Shown here in pieces: positions 15,747-23,224 of a DNA stretch of 64,000 nucleotides. Both the position numbers and the translations under genes were made by a program. Below the pieces are notes generated by a model. The model did not search any database. It was not told the DNA's origin and saw only the letters and a list, made by a program, of their open reading frames with translations. Positions within the stretch are counted from its first letter, which is position 1. The number at the start of each line of letters is the position of its first letter. The DNA is taken from NCBI RefSeq assembly GCF_900176515.1, contig NZ_FWXV01000010.1, positions 124,001 through 188,000 of the forward strand, read 5' to 3'. This DNA comes from Kibdelosporangium aridum. Its GTDB lineage: Bacteria; Actinomycetota; Actinomycetes; Mycobacteriales; Pseudonocardiaceae.

Positions 15747-16400
15747 TCAGCCGGTCTTTATGTGGGGCTGGATGAAGGCCAGGGCGTCGTCCTTGATGTC
15801 GGGGAATTCGTCGGTCTGGTCGCCGAGGACGTATCGCGGGCATTCGTCGGCCTTGAGGTCGATGGTCTTGGCCGCGACCTCCTGGCCGGTCTTGGCGGCG
15901 TACAGCTTCACCTCGTAGGTGGCGTTGTGGAGGGTGACCACCTGGCCGCTGTCCTTGCCGTCGCGCTGGTAGCCGTCGCATTTCTTGACCACCGAGTCTT
16001 TGACCCGCTTGGCACACACCACCAGTTGCACCTCGGCCAGGGTGTTCTTGCCGTCGGTCCACTCGCGAGTGAAGCCGTCAGGGATCTGCATCGCGATCAT
16101 CTTCGTGTCCACCGCACTCGACGGCGAATAGAAGCCCAGCGCCGGGTGGATCCCAGCCTGCGACTTGTCGTACGCCGCCGCGGCGGCCTGCGGCGCGCCC
16201 GAGCACACGCCCTCGAAGTCGCTCTCGAACAGCACCTTGTCCTTTTTGGCCTCCTGAGCGGCGCCGGTTGAGCCAGCACCTGAGCCGGAGGCGGGCGCGC
16301 CGCTCGTGGACGAGTTACAGGCCGACAGGCCCAAAACTGCGACCAAGAGTGGAGCGATCACACGAACGTGGGACAAGACAGGACGGTGCTTGACATACAT
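15747..16400 (-). CDS. Lipoprotein of unknown function
   Basis: 217 residues. The signal peptide ends in the lipobox LSAC (about residues 24-27, in VAVLGLSACNSSTSG), so the mature protein is lipid-anchored on the outer face of the membrane. A Ser/Gly/Ala linker precedes a domain with four further cysteines (in FEGVCSGAPQ, QLVVCAKR, VKKCDGYQ and ADECPRY) that could form two disulfides. The start is ATG 16398-16400, with GAGGAG about 10 nt upstream. A longer frame exists but lacks a signal-like start. No family is recognised, and no partner genes adjoin. Confidence 0.8.
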   Translation of the reverse strand: MYVKHRPVLSHVRVIAPLLVAVLGLSACNSSTSGAPASGSGAGSTGAAQEAKKDKVLFESDFEGVCSGAPQAAAAAYDKSQAGIHPALGFYSPSSAVDTKMIAMQIPDGFTREWTDGKNTLAEVQLVVCAKRVKDSVVKKCDGYQRDGKDSGQVVTLHNATYEVKLYAAKTGQEVAAKTIDLKADECPRYVLGDQTDEFPDIKDDALAFIQPHIKTG

Positions 16401-16649
16401 CGGGATGCGACTCCTCAGAGATCCAACGAACAGCGGCAGCCGCTGCGACAACCGTGGTGAGCAGTGCTCAGTCTGCATAAAGGCATTGCATTTCCGTTGC
16501 AGCCGACACCATGGTCCCGTTCGGACTCGAGCCCGACATATTCGTGATCTTTAATTCTCTTTTGGACACTCCGTATTCGGTTACGTCGCAGCAAAACCCG
16601 CACCATCGGGCGACTTGTGCGACACGGCCGGGCGCGCCAGGGTCAACGC

Positions 16650-16859
16650 ATGAACTATCGAGACCTGACTATCCGAGTACTCGGTGATTTCACCAACCGG
16701 CAATACGCCAGCCTTGCCTACGAGGTCGGCCTGCGCCTCGAGGCCGCGGGCCTCGGCAAGCGGGCCATTCTGATGACCGACGGCAAGATCTCCGGCACCG
16801 AAATGGACATGGCGTACATCTTGCGCGACGCCGGCCCCGCCGACGCACCGGCGAATTGA
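16650..16859 (+). CDS. Small hypothetical protein
   Basis: 69 residues from ATG 16650, beginning MNYRDLTIRVLGDFTNRQ. Third codon positions are strongly GC-biased, as in real genes of this genome, and no frame on the other strand looks better. There is no signal peptide, membrane helix or known motif, and no convincing ribosome site. The reading IRVLGDFTNRQYASLAYEVG could be a small alpha/beta fold. It may be genuine, but support is only codon bias and position. Confidence 0.4.
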   Translation: MNYRDLTIRVLGDFTNRQYASLAYEVGLRLEAAGLGKRAILMTDGKISGTEMDMAYILRDAGPADAPAN

Positions 16860-16953
16860 TTCGTCTTCCGCCGAGTCCGCTGTCCATTGTTGACAGTCGG
16901 AAATCCCCATCACCCACCCTGAATTGCTTGTCGTGCGCTGTACGGTGACGACC

Positions 16954-17736
16954 GTGGTCGAGTACAGCGGTTCCGGGGATCCCGCACGAAGCCTGGCATT
17001 GATGTGGCGGACGGCCGAGCGGCCCAGCCGCGGCGCCAAACCCGCGCTGACCGTCGCCCGGATCGTGCGGGCCGCGATCGACGTGGCCGACGGGGAAGGC
17101 CTCGTGGCCCTGTCGATGCGCCGGGTCGCGGACCAGCTCGGTGTCGGCACCATGTCGCTCTACACCCATGTGCCCGGCAAGGGCGAGCTGCTGGACCTCA
17201 TGCTCGACACCGTCTACGGCGAGACCGAACGGCCCGACATGGACGGCAGGCCGTGGCGCGAACGCCTTGACCAGGTCGCCCGGGCGAACCTGGCCCTTTA
17301 TTCGCGCCACCCCTGGCTGCTGCACGTCGCCACGACGCGCCCGCCGCTCGGGCCGAACCTGATCGCCAAGTACGACTACGAACTGCGGGCCGTCGCCGAT
17401 GCCGGGTTGGCCGAGATCGAGATGGACGCCGTGCTCAGCCTCGTCCTGCAGTACGTGCACGGCGCCGCCCGCGTCAGCGTGGAGAAGTCCCAGGCCGAAC
17501 GGCAGACGGGAATGACGGACAACGACTGGTGGATGGCCCACCAGCCGTTCCTCGCCAAGATCGGCGACGCGGCGAAGTACCCGCTCGCCACCGCGGTCGG
17601 TTCGGCCGCGGGTGCCGCCTTCGACGGCACGATCGATCCCGGCTTCGCCTTCGAGTTCGGCTTGAGCAGGCTGCTCGACGGGATCGAGGTGTTCGTCAAC
17701 CGCTCAGCTGATCACCCCAGCCGCCCTGGACCATAG
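16954..17736 (+). CDS. TetR-family regulator (TetR_C-type)
   Basis: 260 residues. The start GTG 16954 gives VVEYSGSGDPARSL, close to the usual beginning of this subfamily. A TTG 30 bp upstream is also in frame. The HTH (about residues 30-80) reads LTVARIVRAAIDVADGEGLV, then RRVADQLGVGTMSLYTHVPG. The C-terminal part resembles the tetracycline-repressor-type ligand domain. Its last 41 bp overlap the end of the convergent NTF2-like gene. It may control that gene through the repeats at 18167-18193 (inference). Confidence 0.87.
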   Translation: MVEYSGSGDPARSLALMWRTAERPSRGAKPALTVARIVRAAIDVADGEGLVALSMRRVADQLGVGTMSLYTHVPGKGELLDLMLDTVYGETERPDMDGRPWRERLDQVARANLALYSRHPWLLHVATTRPPLGPNLIAKYDYELRAVADAGLAEIEMDAVLSLVLQYVHGAARVSVEKSQAERQTGMTDNDWWMAHQPFLAKIGDAAKYPLATAVGSAAGAAFDGTIDPGFAFEFGLSRLLDGIEVFVNRSADHPSRPGP

Positions 17737-18145
17737 TCTGGAAGAACCACTTGCCGTCCCGCTTGACCAGCAGGTCGGCGTACCGGGCCTGCTGACCGCC
17801 TGCCGAAGTCGTGAACGTCGCGTCGCTGATCACCAGCACGAGCTGCTTGGTCAGGAAGATCGGCGTGCGGCGTGACTCCATCTTCAGCTCACCGGGATCC
17901 CCCATGACCTGTGACATGCCTTCGACGAACTGCTGGCGCGTCTGCTGAGCCGCACCGCCGTTACCCGATTCGTCGCTGTCGCTGACGACGTTGAGCGGGA
18001 ACATCGCCATGTCCGCCATACGCTCGACGTCCGCGTTGACGGCGTGCGCGTCGTACTCGGCGAACCAGGCCTCGACGCTGGCGATGTCCTCGGCCGACGG
18101 CTGGAACCCGCTGCTGGCGGCGACGGCCTCTGGAAGTTCGGTCAT
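17696..18145 (-). CDS. SnoaL/NTF2-like small protein
   Basis: 149 residues with the layout of the NTF2-like superfamily: an early helix (EDIASVEAWFAEYDAHAVNA), a central strand region (LVLVISDATFTTSAGGQQAR) and the final strands GKWFFQTMVQGGW. Members are hydrolases, isomerases or ligand-binding domains; no catalytic pair can be named here. The start is ATG 18143-18145 with AGGGG just upstream. Its 3' end overlaps the convergent TetR gene by 41 bp. A palindromic region separates it from the divergent NUDIX gene. Confidence 0.8.
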   Translation of the reverse strand: MTELPEAVAASSGFQPSAEDIASVEAWFAEYDAHAVNADVERMADMAMFPLNVVSDSDESGNGGAAQQTRQQFVEGMSQVMGDPGELKMESRRTPIFLTKQLVLVISDATFTTSAGGQQARYADLLVKRDGKWFFQTMVQGGWGDQLSG

Positions 18146-18165
18146 ACCCCTGCCTTTCCACTCTT

Positions 18166-18193
18166 ACCGTACAGTGTACCGTATGATGTACGG
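18166..18193. promoter_or_regulatory. Operator-like palindrome with repeated GTAC cores
   Basis: Arms ccgtaca (18167-18173) and tgtacgg (18187-18193) are perfect inverted repeats. A third GTAC core (taccgta, 18178-18184) lies between them. The element sits in the 75-bp gap between two divergent start codons, where a TetR dimer could block both. The nearby TetR gene at 16954 is the obvious candidate (inference). Confidence 0.5.
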
Positions 18194-18220
18194 CAAGGTC
18201 GGCCGTAGAATCCGGGATCG

Positions 18221-18694
18221 ATGACGGACCGGCACATCGTGGATGTACACCTGCTCCTGATCCGGGACGGCGAACTGCTGCTCAGCCGCCGCCGGGACCC
18301 ACTGCCCCAGTTCGACGGCCTGTGGCACCTGCCGTCCGGGAAACTCGACGCGGGCGAGTCCCTGCTCGACGCCGCCGTGCGGGAGGCCGAGGAGGAGATC
18401 GGCGTCCGGATCGAGCCCGGCGACCTGACTCACGTGCACACGTCGCACGCCACTGGCTACGGAATCGAGCCACGCGTCGGGCTGTTCTTCGAGACGCTGC
18501 GGTGGGCCGGCGAACCGGTCAACCGCGAGCCGCGGAAGTGCTCCGAACTCGGCTGGTTCGATCCGGACGACCTGCCGGCCGACATGATCGAGTACCCGGC
18601 CGCGGGCATCCGCGCGTACCGCGCCAACGAGTCGTTCGGGCTGCTCGGCTGGCCGAAAATCAGAGGTGGCCGACTTTCCGCGCCACCACAATGA
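18221..18694 (+). CDS. NUDIX hydrolase
   Basis: 157 residues. The full NUDIX box is present at residues 40-62: G40, E46, R54-E55, E58-E59, G61 (GX5EX7REUXEEXGU), in GKLDAGESLLDAAVREAEEE. The enzyme cleaves a nucleoside diphosphate linked to another moiety, needing Mg2+ or Mn2+; the substrate is not predictable. The start is ATG 18221, without a strong ribosome site. The acetyltransferase start lies 4 nt after its stop, so the two are probably one transcript with coupled translation. Confidence 0.9.
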   Translation: MTDRHIVDVHLLLIRDGELLLSRRRDPLPQFDGLWHLPSGKLDAGESLLDAAVREAEEEIGVRIEPGDLTHVHTSHATGYGIEPRVGLFFETLRWAGEPVNREPRKCSELGWFDPDDLPADMIEYPAAGIRAYRANESFGLLGWPKIRGGRLSAPPQ

Positions 18695-18698
18695 GCCC

Positions 18699-19232
18699 GT
18701 GACACACCTGCAGATGGCGCACACGGCCGACCTCGAGACCGCCGCCCTGGCCACGGCACGAGACCTGATGTCGGTCGCCTTCGACGACGAGTTCTCCGAC
18801 GATGACTGGGACCACGCCCTCGGCGGCATGCACGCACTGCTGTGGGACGGCCCGAATCTGATCGCGCACGGCGCCGTCGGGCAGCGACGGCTGATCATCG
18901 ACGGACGCCCGCTGCGGGCCGGCTACGTGGAGGCGATGGCCGTCCATCCGGACCATCAGCGCAAGGGCCACGGCGGAGCGATCATGGCGGCGCTCGAACG
19001 CATCGTCAGAGGCGGTTACGACCTCGGCGCGCTGAGCGCCAGCGAAGAAGGCCAGGGGCTTTACGAAGCGCGTGGGTGGCAATTGTGGAAGGGGCCGTCC
19101 TCGGTGCTCGCGCCTGGTGGAGTCGAACGCACCGAGGACGACGACGGCAGCATTTACGTCCTGCCGGTGGCCGTCGCGTTGGACCTGTCCGGCGAGATCG
19201 TGTGCGACTGGCGACCCGGCGACGTCTGGTAG
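18699..19232 (+). CDS. aac(2')-I: Aminoglycoside 2'-N-acetyltransferase, AAC(2')-I family
   Basis: 177-residue GNAT acetyltransferase closely matching mycobacterial AAC(2')-Ic in length and motifs: LGGMHALLW, QRRLIIDGRPLRAGYVE, the acetyl-CoA loop MAVHPDHQRKGHGG, YDLGALSAS, LYEARGW, SSVLAPGGVERTEDDDG and the ending CDWRPGDVW. The family uses acetyl-CoA to modify the 2'-amino group of gentamicin-, tobramycin- and kanamycin B-type drugs. It is intrinsic and chromosomal in mycobacteria, where a native role is debated. The start is GTG 18699, 4 nt after the NUDIX stop, and not the in-frame GTG inside that gene. Whether it confers resistance here is not shown by sequence alone. Confidence 0.9.
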   Translation: MTHLQMAHTADLETAALATARDLMSVAFDDEFSDDDWDHALGGMHALLWDGPNLIAHGAVGQRRLIIDGRPLRAGYVEAMAVHPDHQRKGHGGAIMAALERIVRGGYDLGALSASEEGQGLYEARGWQLWKGPSSVLAPGGVERTEDDDGSIYVLPVAVALDLSGEIVCDWRPGDVW

Positions 19233-19251
19233 CCACCGGTACGTTGGAAAC

Positions 19252-19485
19252 ATGTCGACGCCTGGGTCACTGCCACAGCGCTCGGTCTGCCACGGCTGCC
19301 GCCAGGTCACCCACATCCGCCTTGAGGACGAGGACGACATGGCCGTGCTGCGGCCGATGACCGTGCCCGGCCAAGGATCGATCTACCACGAGATCGCGCC
19401 GGGTGTGATGGTCGAACGGCCGTGCCCGATGTGCGGGGAGTCGGCCGACCCCGGTTGGATCACCGGCTTCACCCCACCTGCCTGA
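19252..19485 (+). CDS. Small zinc-ribbon-like protein
   Basis: 77 residues with two CxxC pairs, CHGC near the start and CPMC near the end, about 45 residues apart, as in small zinc-binding proteins. The middle contains VPGQGSIYHEIAPGVMVERP. No enzymatic motif is seen. ATG 19252 follows the acetyltransferase stop by 19 bp, so it may be the third gene of that transcript. The function is unknown. Confidence 0.7.
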   Translation: MSTPGSLPQRSVCHGCRQVTHIRLEDEDDMAVLRPMTVPGQGSIYHEIAPGVMVERPCPMCGESADPGWITGFTPPA

Positions 19486-19569
19486 CCCGGTGATGCTCCA
19501 CCCAGTGGCTTGACCATTCCGGACGAACTGACACCATGTCGAAAGGTCGGTGAACGGAAGGGCGGATCC

Positions 19570-19752
19570 ATGCGGGGACTCGAGCCGCTGCGGCGAGCGC
19601 TTCGCGTGGTCGACTGGTTCGAGGCCCGTGGCGTCTACGTCCCAGGTGAGGACAGCCATCCCGTCTCGCCGTGGCGCGATTTCGGCTGGTTGATCGCCTC
19701 GTGGCTGGTCACCGTCGGGCTCTTCGTCGTCTTCTTCGCGATGGCCGCCTGA
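19570..19752 (+). CDS. Small single-pass membrane protein
   Basis: 60 residues. A basic N-terminal half (MRGLEPLRRALRVVDWFEAR) is followed by one C-terminal membrane helix (LIASWLVTVGLFVVFFAMAA). ATG 19570 has GGAAGG upstream. No family is recognised. It stands alone between a small zinc-ribbon gene and a lipoprotein gene. Confidence 0.6.
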   Translation: MRGLEPLRRALRVVDWFEARGVYVPGEDSHPVSPWRDFGWLIASWLVTVGLFVVFFAMAA

Positions 19753-19923
19753 CCGCACCTGTGGGGTGGCGATGGTCACTCCAGGTGCGTCTTCGGTTAC
19801 GGCTTGGCCACATCACGACACCAGCTCCGACTCGACGCATGCCTCACTGTGGGTATTTAGCGCGACAGGCCCCACTCTGTGGGAGTCACACCTCCTCTCC
19901 CCGCAGGCTGAAAGCAGGAACCC

Positions 19924-20475
19924 GTGAGACCCGTCCGACTGGCGGTCGCCGCATGCGTACTTGGCGCGTTGGTGACCGGGTGCGACGCGGGTGTGATGAC
20001 CAGCGCGGCCGCGACAGGGGTCTCCCCCGCCGCCGCGCCACCCCGGGCGGTCGCGCCGCCCGTCGCCATCGCCGACCGGCCTGCCAAATTCGGCGAGCGC
20101 CGGGCCGCCGGCGAGTCCCTTATGGTCACTGTGCTAGCGCCGAAAGCGTTCGTACCAGGCGAAACCGCGTATCCCCGGGTGCCGCGCGCGGTGGCGTTCG
20201 AGGTCGCAGTCGAGAACCAGGGCACGCGGTCGTACCGGCCGACCCAACTGGTGGTCAGGGCGACCGACCCCGACGGCAACGCGGTGGTCCCGGTCGTGGA
20301 CAAGGCCCAGGGTTACGACGGCAACGTCGGTGCCGACATCGAGGTGTCGCCGGGCAAGAGCGTGCGGCTGACGTTCGCGTTCGCCGTGCCCGCCGAAGCG
20401 ACGGACCTGCGGGTCATCGTCCAGCCGGACATCGCCACAGCCGGTGACCGCGCCGAGTTCGAAGGCACCGTCTGA
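19924..20475 (+). CDS. Lipoprotein with an extracellular beta-sandwich-like domain
   Basis: 183 residues. The signal peptide ends in the lipobox LVTGC (about residues 16-20). An Ala/Pro-rich linker (about 25-50) leads to a domain with alternating strands (AVAFEVAVENQGTRSYRPTQ, then SVRLTFAFAVP) resembling DUF4352 telokin-like domains. It probably sits on the outer membrane face; the ligand is unknown. The start is GTG 19924. It ends 20 bp before the bcp gene and could share its transcript. Confidence 0.78.
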   Translation: MRPVRLAVAACVLGALVTGCDAGVMTSAAATGVSPAAAPPRAVAPPVAIADRPAKFGERRAAGESLMVTVLAPKAFVPGETAYPRVPRAVAFEVAVENQGTRSYRPTQLVVRATDPDGNAVVPVVDKAQGYDGNVGADIEVSPGKSVRLTFAFAVPAEATDLRVIVQPDIATAGDRAEFEGTV

Positions 20476-20495
20476 GCCGGGTAGGTTCTGCGGCT

Positions 20496-20969
20496 ATGAG
20501 TGAGCAGAAGCGGCTGGCCGTCGGCGATCCGGCACCTGATTTCACCCTTCCCGACAGCACCGGCAAGCCGGTGTCGCTTTCGGACTACCGCGGCCGGTCG
20601 GTGGTCGTCTACTTCTACCCCGCCGCGGGCACACCGGGCTGCACCAAGCAGGCGTGCGACTTCCGGGACAACCTGGCCGAGCTCAACGACGCCGGGTTCG
20701 ACGTCATCGGGATCTCCCCGGACAGCCCGGCCAAGCTCGCGAAGTTCGTCGAGGCGGAAGGCCTGACCTTCCCACTGCTGTCCGACGAGGACCGCGCGGT
20801 GATGACCAAGTGGGCCACGTTCGGCGAGAAGCAGAACTACGGCCGGACCGTGATGGGCGTGATCCGGTCCACCTTCATCGTCGACGGTGACGGAAAAATT
20901 TCGAAGGCCGCGTACAACGTCAAGGCGACGGGACATGTCGCAAAATTGCGCCGCGACCTCGGTGTTTAG
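20496..20969 (+). CDS. bcp: Thioredoxin-dependent thiol peroxidase (Bcp/PrxQ)
   Basis: 157-residue atypical 2-Cys peroxiredoxin reducing H2O2 and organic hydroperoxides with thioredoxin. Peroxidatic Cys49 and resolving Cys54 are in GTPGCTKQACDFRD, five residues apart as in the BCP class. The flanking YFYPAA and the later FPLLSDED and RSTFIVDGDG are conserved. The start is ATG 20496. An inverted repeat with 11-bp arms follows the stop. Confidence 0.93.
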   Translation: MSEQKRLAVGDPAPDFTLPDSTGKPVSLSDYRGRSVVVYFYPAAGTPGCTKQACDFRDNLAELNDAGFDVIGISPDSPAKLAKFVEAEGLTFPLLSDEDRAVMTKWATFGEKQNYGRTVMGVIRSTFIVDGDGKISKAAYNVKATGHVAKLRRDLGV

Positions 20970-20984
20970 GAATTTCAACCACCT

Positions 20985-21042
20985 GGCTCAACCTTGCGGC
21001 CAGTCCGTGCGTTAACGCGCTGACCTGCGTAAAGGTTGAGCC
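20985..21042. repeat. Inverted repeat between bcp and the serine-hydrolase lipoprotein gene
   Basis: Arms ggctcaacctt (20985-20995) and aaggttgagcc (21032-21042) match perfectly over 11 bp. The 36-nt spacer itself contains the palindrome gcgttaacgc. It may end bcp transcription or form part of the promoter and leader of the next gene, whose start codon is 45 bp further on. Confidence 0.45.
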
Positions 21043-21086
21043 TTCGGGCAGTCAACCTGCTGTTGTGCCTTGGGCGTTTCCGGGGC

Positions 21087-22037
21087 ATGAGGAGGACACA
21101 GTGGACGATCGTGGCTGCCGCGGTGACGGCGGCGGCCACGTTGGGGCTCATCGGTTGTGCGGCAACCAAGGCAGGCCCCGAACCTTTACAGGAACTGCCG
21201 CTGCAAACGGGGTCGGGCGGCGAGGTGTCGCAGGCCCCGTCGGAATGGGCCAATCCGCCGGCCGCGGCGCCCGGTGACCCGGCACCGACCAAGCGTTCAC
21301 CCGGCGCGCTCGGCATATCGGTGAACGTCCAACAGGTTGTCAGACAGACGTCGCGCAACGCGACAGCGGCCGCTGTCGTTGTCGACCGGGACAGCGGCAC
21401 CGAGCTGGTCTCCCAGAACGCCGATCGGCAGTTCTACGCGGGGTCGCTGGTCAAACTGCTGGTCGCGGTGGACGCCTTCCTGTACCACCCGGACGACCCG
21501 CAGCTGCGCAGGCAGATCAACACGATGATCCGGCTCAGCGACGACCACATCTGCAACCAGCTCTGGATGGACGGGGGCGGCGGCCGGGCGATCATCGGCC
21601 GGATGACCAAGGCGATGGGACTCACAGGGACTGAACCGCCCAAGACGAGACCCGGACAGTGGGGCGACACCCTGATCACCGCGCACGACCTGGTCCGGAT
21701 CTACGACTACATCGTCGACGAAGCGCCCGCGACAATCCGCATGGACATGCTCGCCGCGATGGGCAACGCGGCGAAGTTCGGGTCCGACGACTTCTTTCAA
21801 CACTTCGGCATCCCGTCCGCGGTCAACAAGCACTGGGCCATCAAGCAGGCGTGGACCGACAACAGCCAAGCGGTGTCCGTGCACAGCACCGGCCTTGTCG
21901 ATCCCCAAGGCCGAAGGGGCACGTGGCGGTACACAGTGATCTTGCTGACCGAGCATCCCAAGCCGCAGACCTACGAGGCCGCGGCCAAGTCGGCCACCGA
22001 GGCTGCCCAGGCCGTCGCCCCGTTATTGGAGCCATAA
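21087..22037 (+). CDS. Lipoprotein with a class A beta-lactamase-like serine hydrolase fold
   Basis: 316 residues. The lipobox LIGC is at about residues 19-22 (GLIGCAATKAG). The catalytic-type SxxK is in YAGSLVKLLVA, and RLSDDHICN stands where class A enzymes have SDN. Where KTG is expected, the sequence reads AIKQAWTDN, so the third motif is altered and true beta-lactamase activity is doubtful. Such lipoproteins are common in actinobacteria and may act on or bind cell-wall peptides. ATG 21087 starts the signal peptide; the longer reading has no signal-like beginning. Confidence 0.8.
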   Translation: MRRTQWTIVAAAVTAAATLGLIGCAATKAGPEPLQELPLQTGSGGEVSQAPSEWANPPAAAPGDPAPTKRSPGALGISVNVQQVVRQTSRNATAAAVVVDRDSGTELVSQNADRQFYAGSLVKLLVAVDAFLYHPDDPQLRRQINTMIRLSDDHICNQLWMDGGGGRAIIGRMTKAMGLTGTEPPKTRPGQWGDTLITAHDLVRIYDYIVDEAPATIRMDMLAAMGNAAKFGSDDFFQHFGIPSAVNKHWAIKQAWTDNSQAVSVHSTGLVDPQGRRGTWRYTVILLTEHPKPQTYEAAAKSATEAAQAVAPLLEP

Positions 22038-22048
22038 GACCAGGTCAG

Positions 22049-23179
22049 TCACGTTGTACAAGGTGGTGACCAGTTGTGCATTTGGCTAAACGACCGCACC
22101 AACACCGCGTTCGGCACCAGTTTCATCATGGTGTTGCGCGCGGCAGCGAGGACGGGCGAGGTCGTCAGGCCGACCCGGCCCGCTTGCCTGGACATCCGGG
22201 CGATCGACTGGGTCCGGCGCAGCCGGTGGTCGTCATACTGCGCCAGGTCACCCCTACCTTGCAGAATTGCGCCGAGCGTGACGGCGTCCTCCAAGGCCTG
22301 GCACGCGCCCTGCCCCGTGTTCGGCGTCATCGCGTGCGCCGCGTCGCCAATCAGCACGACGGGTCCGTGCACATAGGACTTGAGCTTGGGCACGTATGAC
22401 AGGTCGTGCCGGAGGATCTTGTCCGGCGACGCCTCACTGAGCAGTTGCGGGATCGGATCGGCCCACGCACCGAACCGGCGGCGCATTTCGGCCAGTTCCC
22501 CGTCGTGGCTCGTCTGCCCGGCCGGGACGACCGCGCCCGCGAAGAAGTACACCTGGTCCTTGGGCAGCGGCACGATGCCGAACTCCTCGCCAAGGCCGAA
22601 GAATTCGCCCGCCACGTCCAGCCGCTTGCCTGGCCGGTCCACGACAGTGCGCCAAGCCGTGGCGCCGAAGTAGACCGGATCGGTGCCGGGCCAGAACCGA
22701 GCCCGGACGACGCTGCGCAGGCCGTCGGCGCCGACCAGCAAGTCGGCCCGTGTCTCGCCCTGGCTGTGCGTCACGACCACTTCCCGTCCGTCAATCCGGG
22801 CGCCAGTGATCTTCGTGCCTGTCGTCAGGGCCCCTTGCGGGACCGCTTCGACCAGGGCCGCATGCAGGTCCGCTCGATGCAGCGCGACGGCGGGACCGTT
22901 CAGGCGCTCCAGTTCGGCCATGGGCGTGTGGAACAGCCACCTGCCCCGGGAGTCCATGATCCCGCCGCTTCCGGCGAGCACTCCGATGTCGCGGACCTGG
23001 TCGCCCAGTCCGAGGTAGTCGAGGGCGCGCAACGCGTTCGGCCACAACGTCAGCCCGGCGCCGACCTCAGTGAGTTCCGGCGCCTGCTCGAACACCTCGA
23101 CGTCCCACCCGGCGTGAGACAGCGCGATGGCGGCCGCGAGGCCGCCGATTCCGCCACCCGCGATCACCGCATTCGGCAC
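22049..23179 (-). CDS. FAD-dependent aromatic-type monooxygenase (group A)
   Basis: 376 residues of the PHBH/UbiH flavoprotein hydroxylase family. GxGxxG is in VIAGGGIGGLAAAIALSHAG (residues 5-24), the DG motif in LLVGADGLRSVVR, and the GD motif in VVLIGDAAHAMTPNTGQGA. It uses NAD(P)H and O2 to hydroxylate a small, often aromatic, substrate. The start is GTG 23177-23179 with GAGGAGG upstream. The gene is divergent from a TetR gene, and two perfect palindromes occupy the 43-bp gap, so control by that repressor is strongly suggested. Confidence 0.9.
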   Translation of the reverse strand: MPNAVIAGGGIGGLAAAIALSHAGWDVEVFEQAPELTEVGAGLTLWPNALRALDYLGLGDQVRDIGVLAGSGGIMDSRGRWLFHTPMAELERLNGPAVALHRADLHAALVEAVPQGALTTGTKITGARIDGREVVVTHSQGETRADLLVGADGLRSVVRARFWPGTDPVYFGATAWRTVVDRPGKRLDVAGEFFGLGEEFGIVPLPKDQVYFFAGAVVPAGQTSHDGELAEMRRRFGAWADPIPQLLSEASPDKILRHDLSYVPKLKSYVHGPVVLIGDAAHAMTPNTGQGACQALEDAVTLGAILQGRGDLAQYDDHRLRRTQSIARMSRQAGRVGLTTSPVLAAARNTMMKLVPNAVLVRSFSQMHNWSPPCTT

Positions 23180-23188
23180 GGCTTCCCT

Positions 23189-23206
23189 CCTCTACACCTG
23201 TAGAGG
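23189..23206. promoter_or_regulatory. Palindromic operator 1 (monooxygenase-proximal)
   Basis: cctctaca-cc-tgtagagg has perfect 8-bp arms. It overlaps the ribosome-site region of the monooxygenase gene. It abuts a second copy of the same core, CTCTACANNTGTAGAG. Confidence 0.75.
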
Positions 23207-23224
23207 ACTCTACACTTGTAGAGT
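23207..23224. promoter_or_regulatory. Palindromic operator 2 (overlapping the tetR start codon)
   Basis: actctaca-ct-tgtagagt has perfect 8-bp arms. It immediately follows operator 1 with an 18-bp centre-to-centre distance. Its last two bases are the first two of the tetR GTG start, so the repressor gene appears leaderless and self-regulated. Confidence 0.75.

Noticed and set aside
15400..16649. Possible integrated element next to the tRNA gene
   Set aside because: No integrase, no duplicated tRNA 3' end and no change in gene style were seen within several kb.
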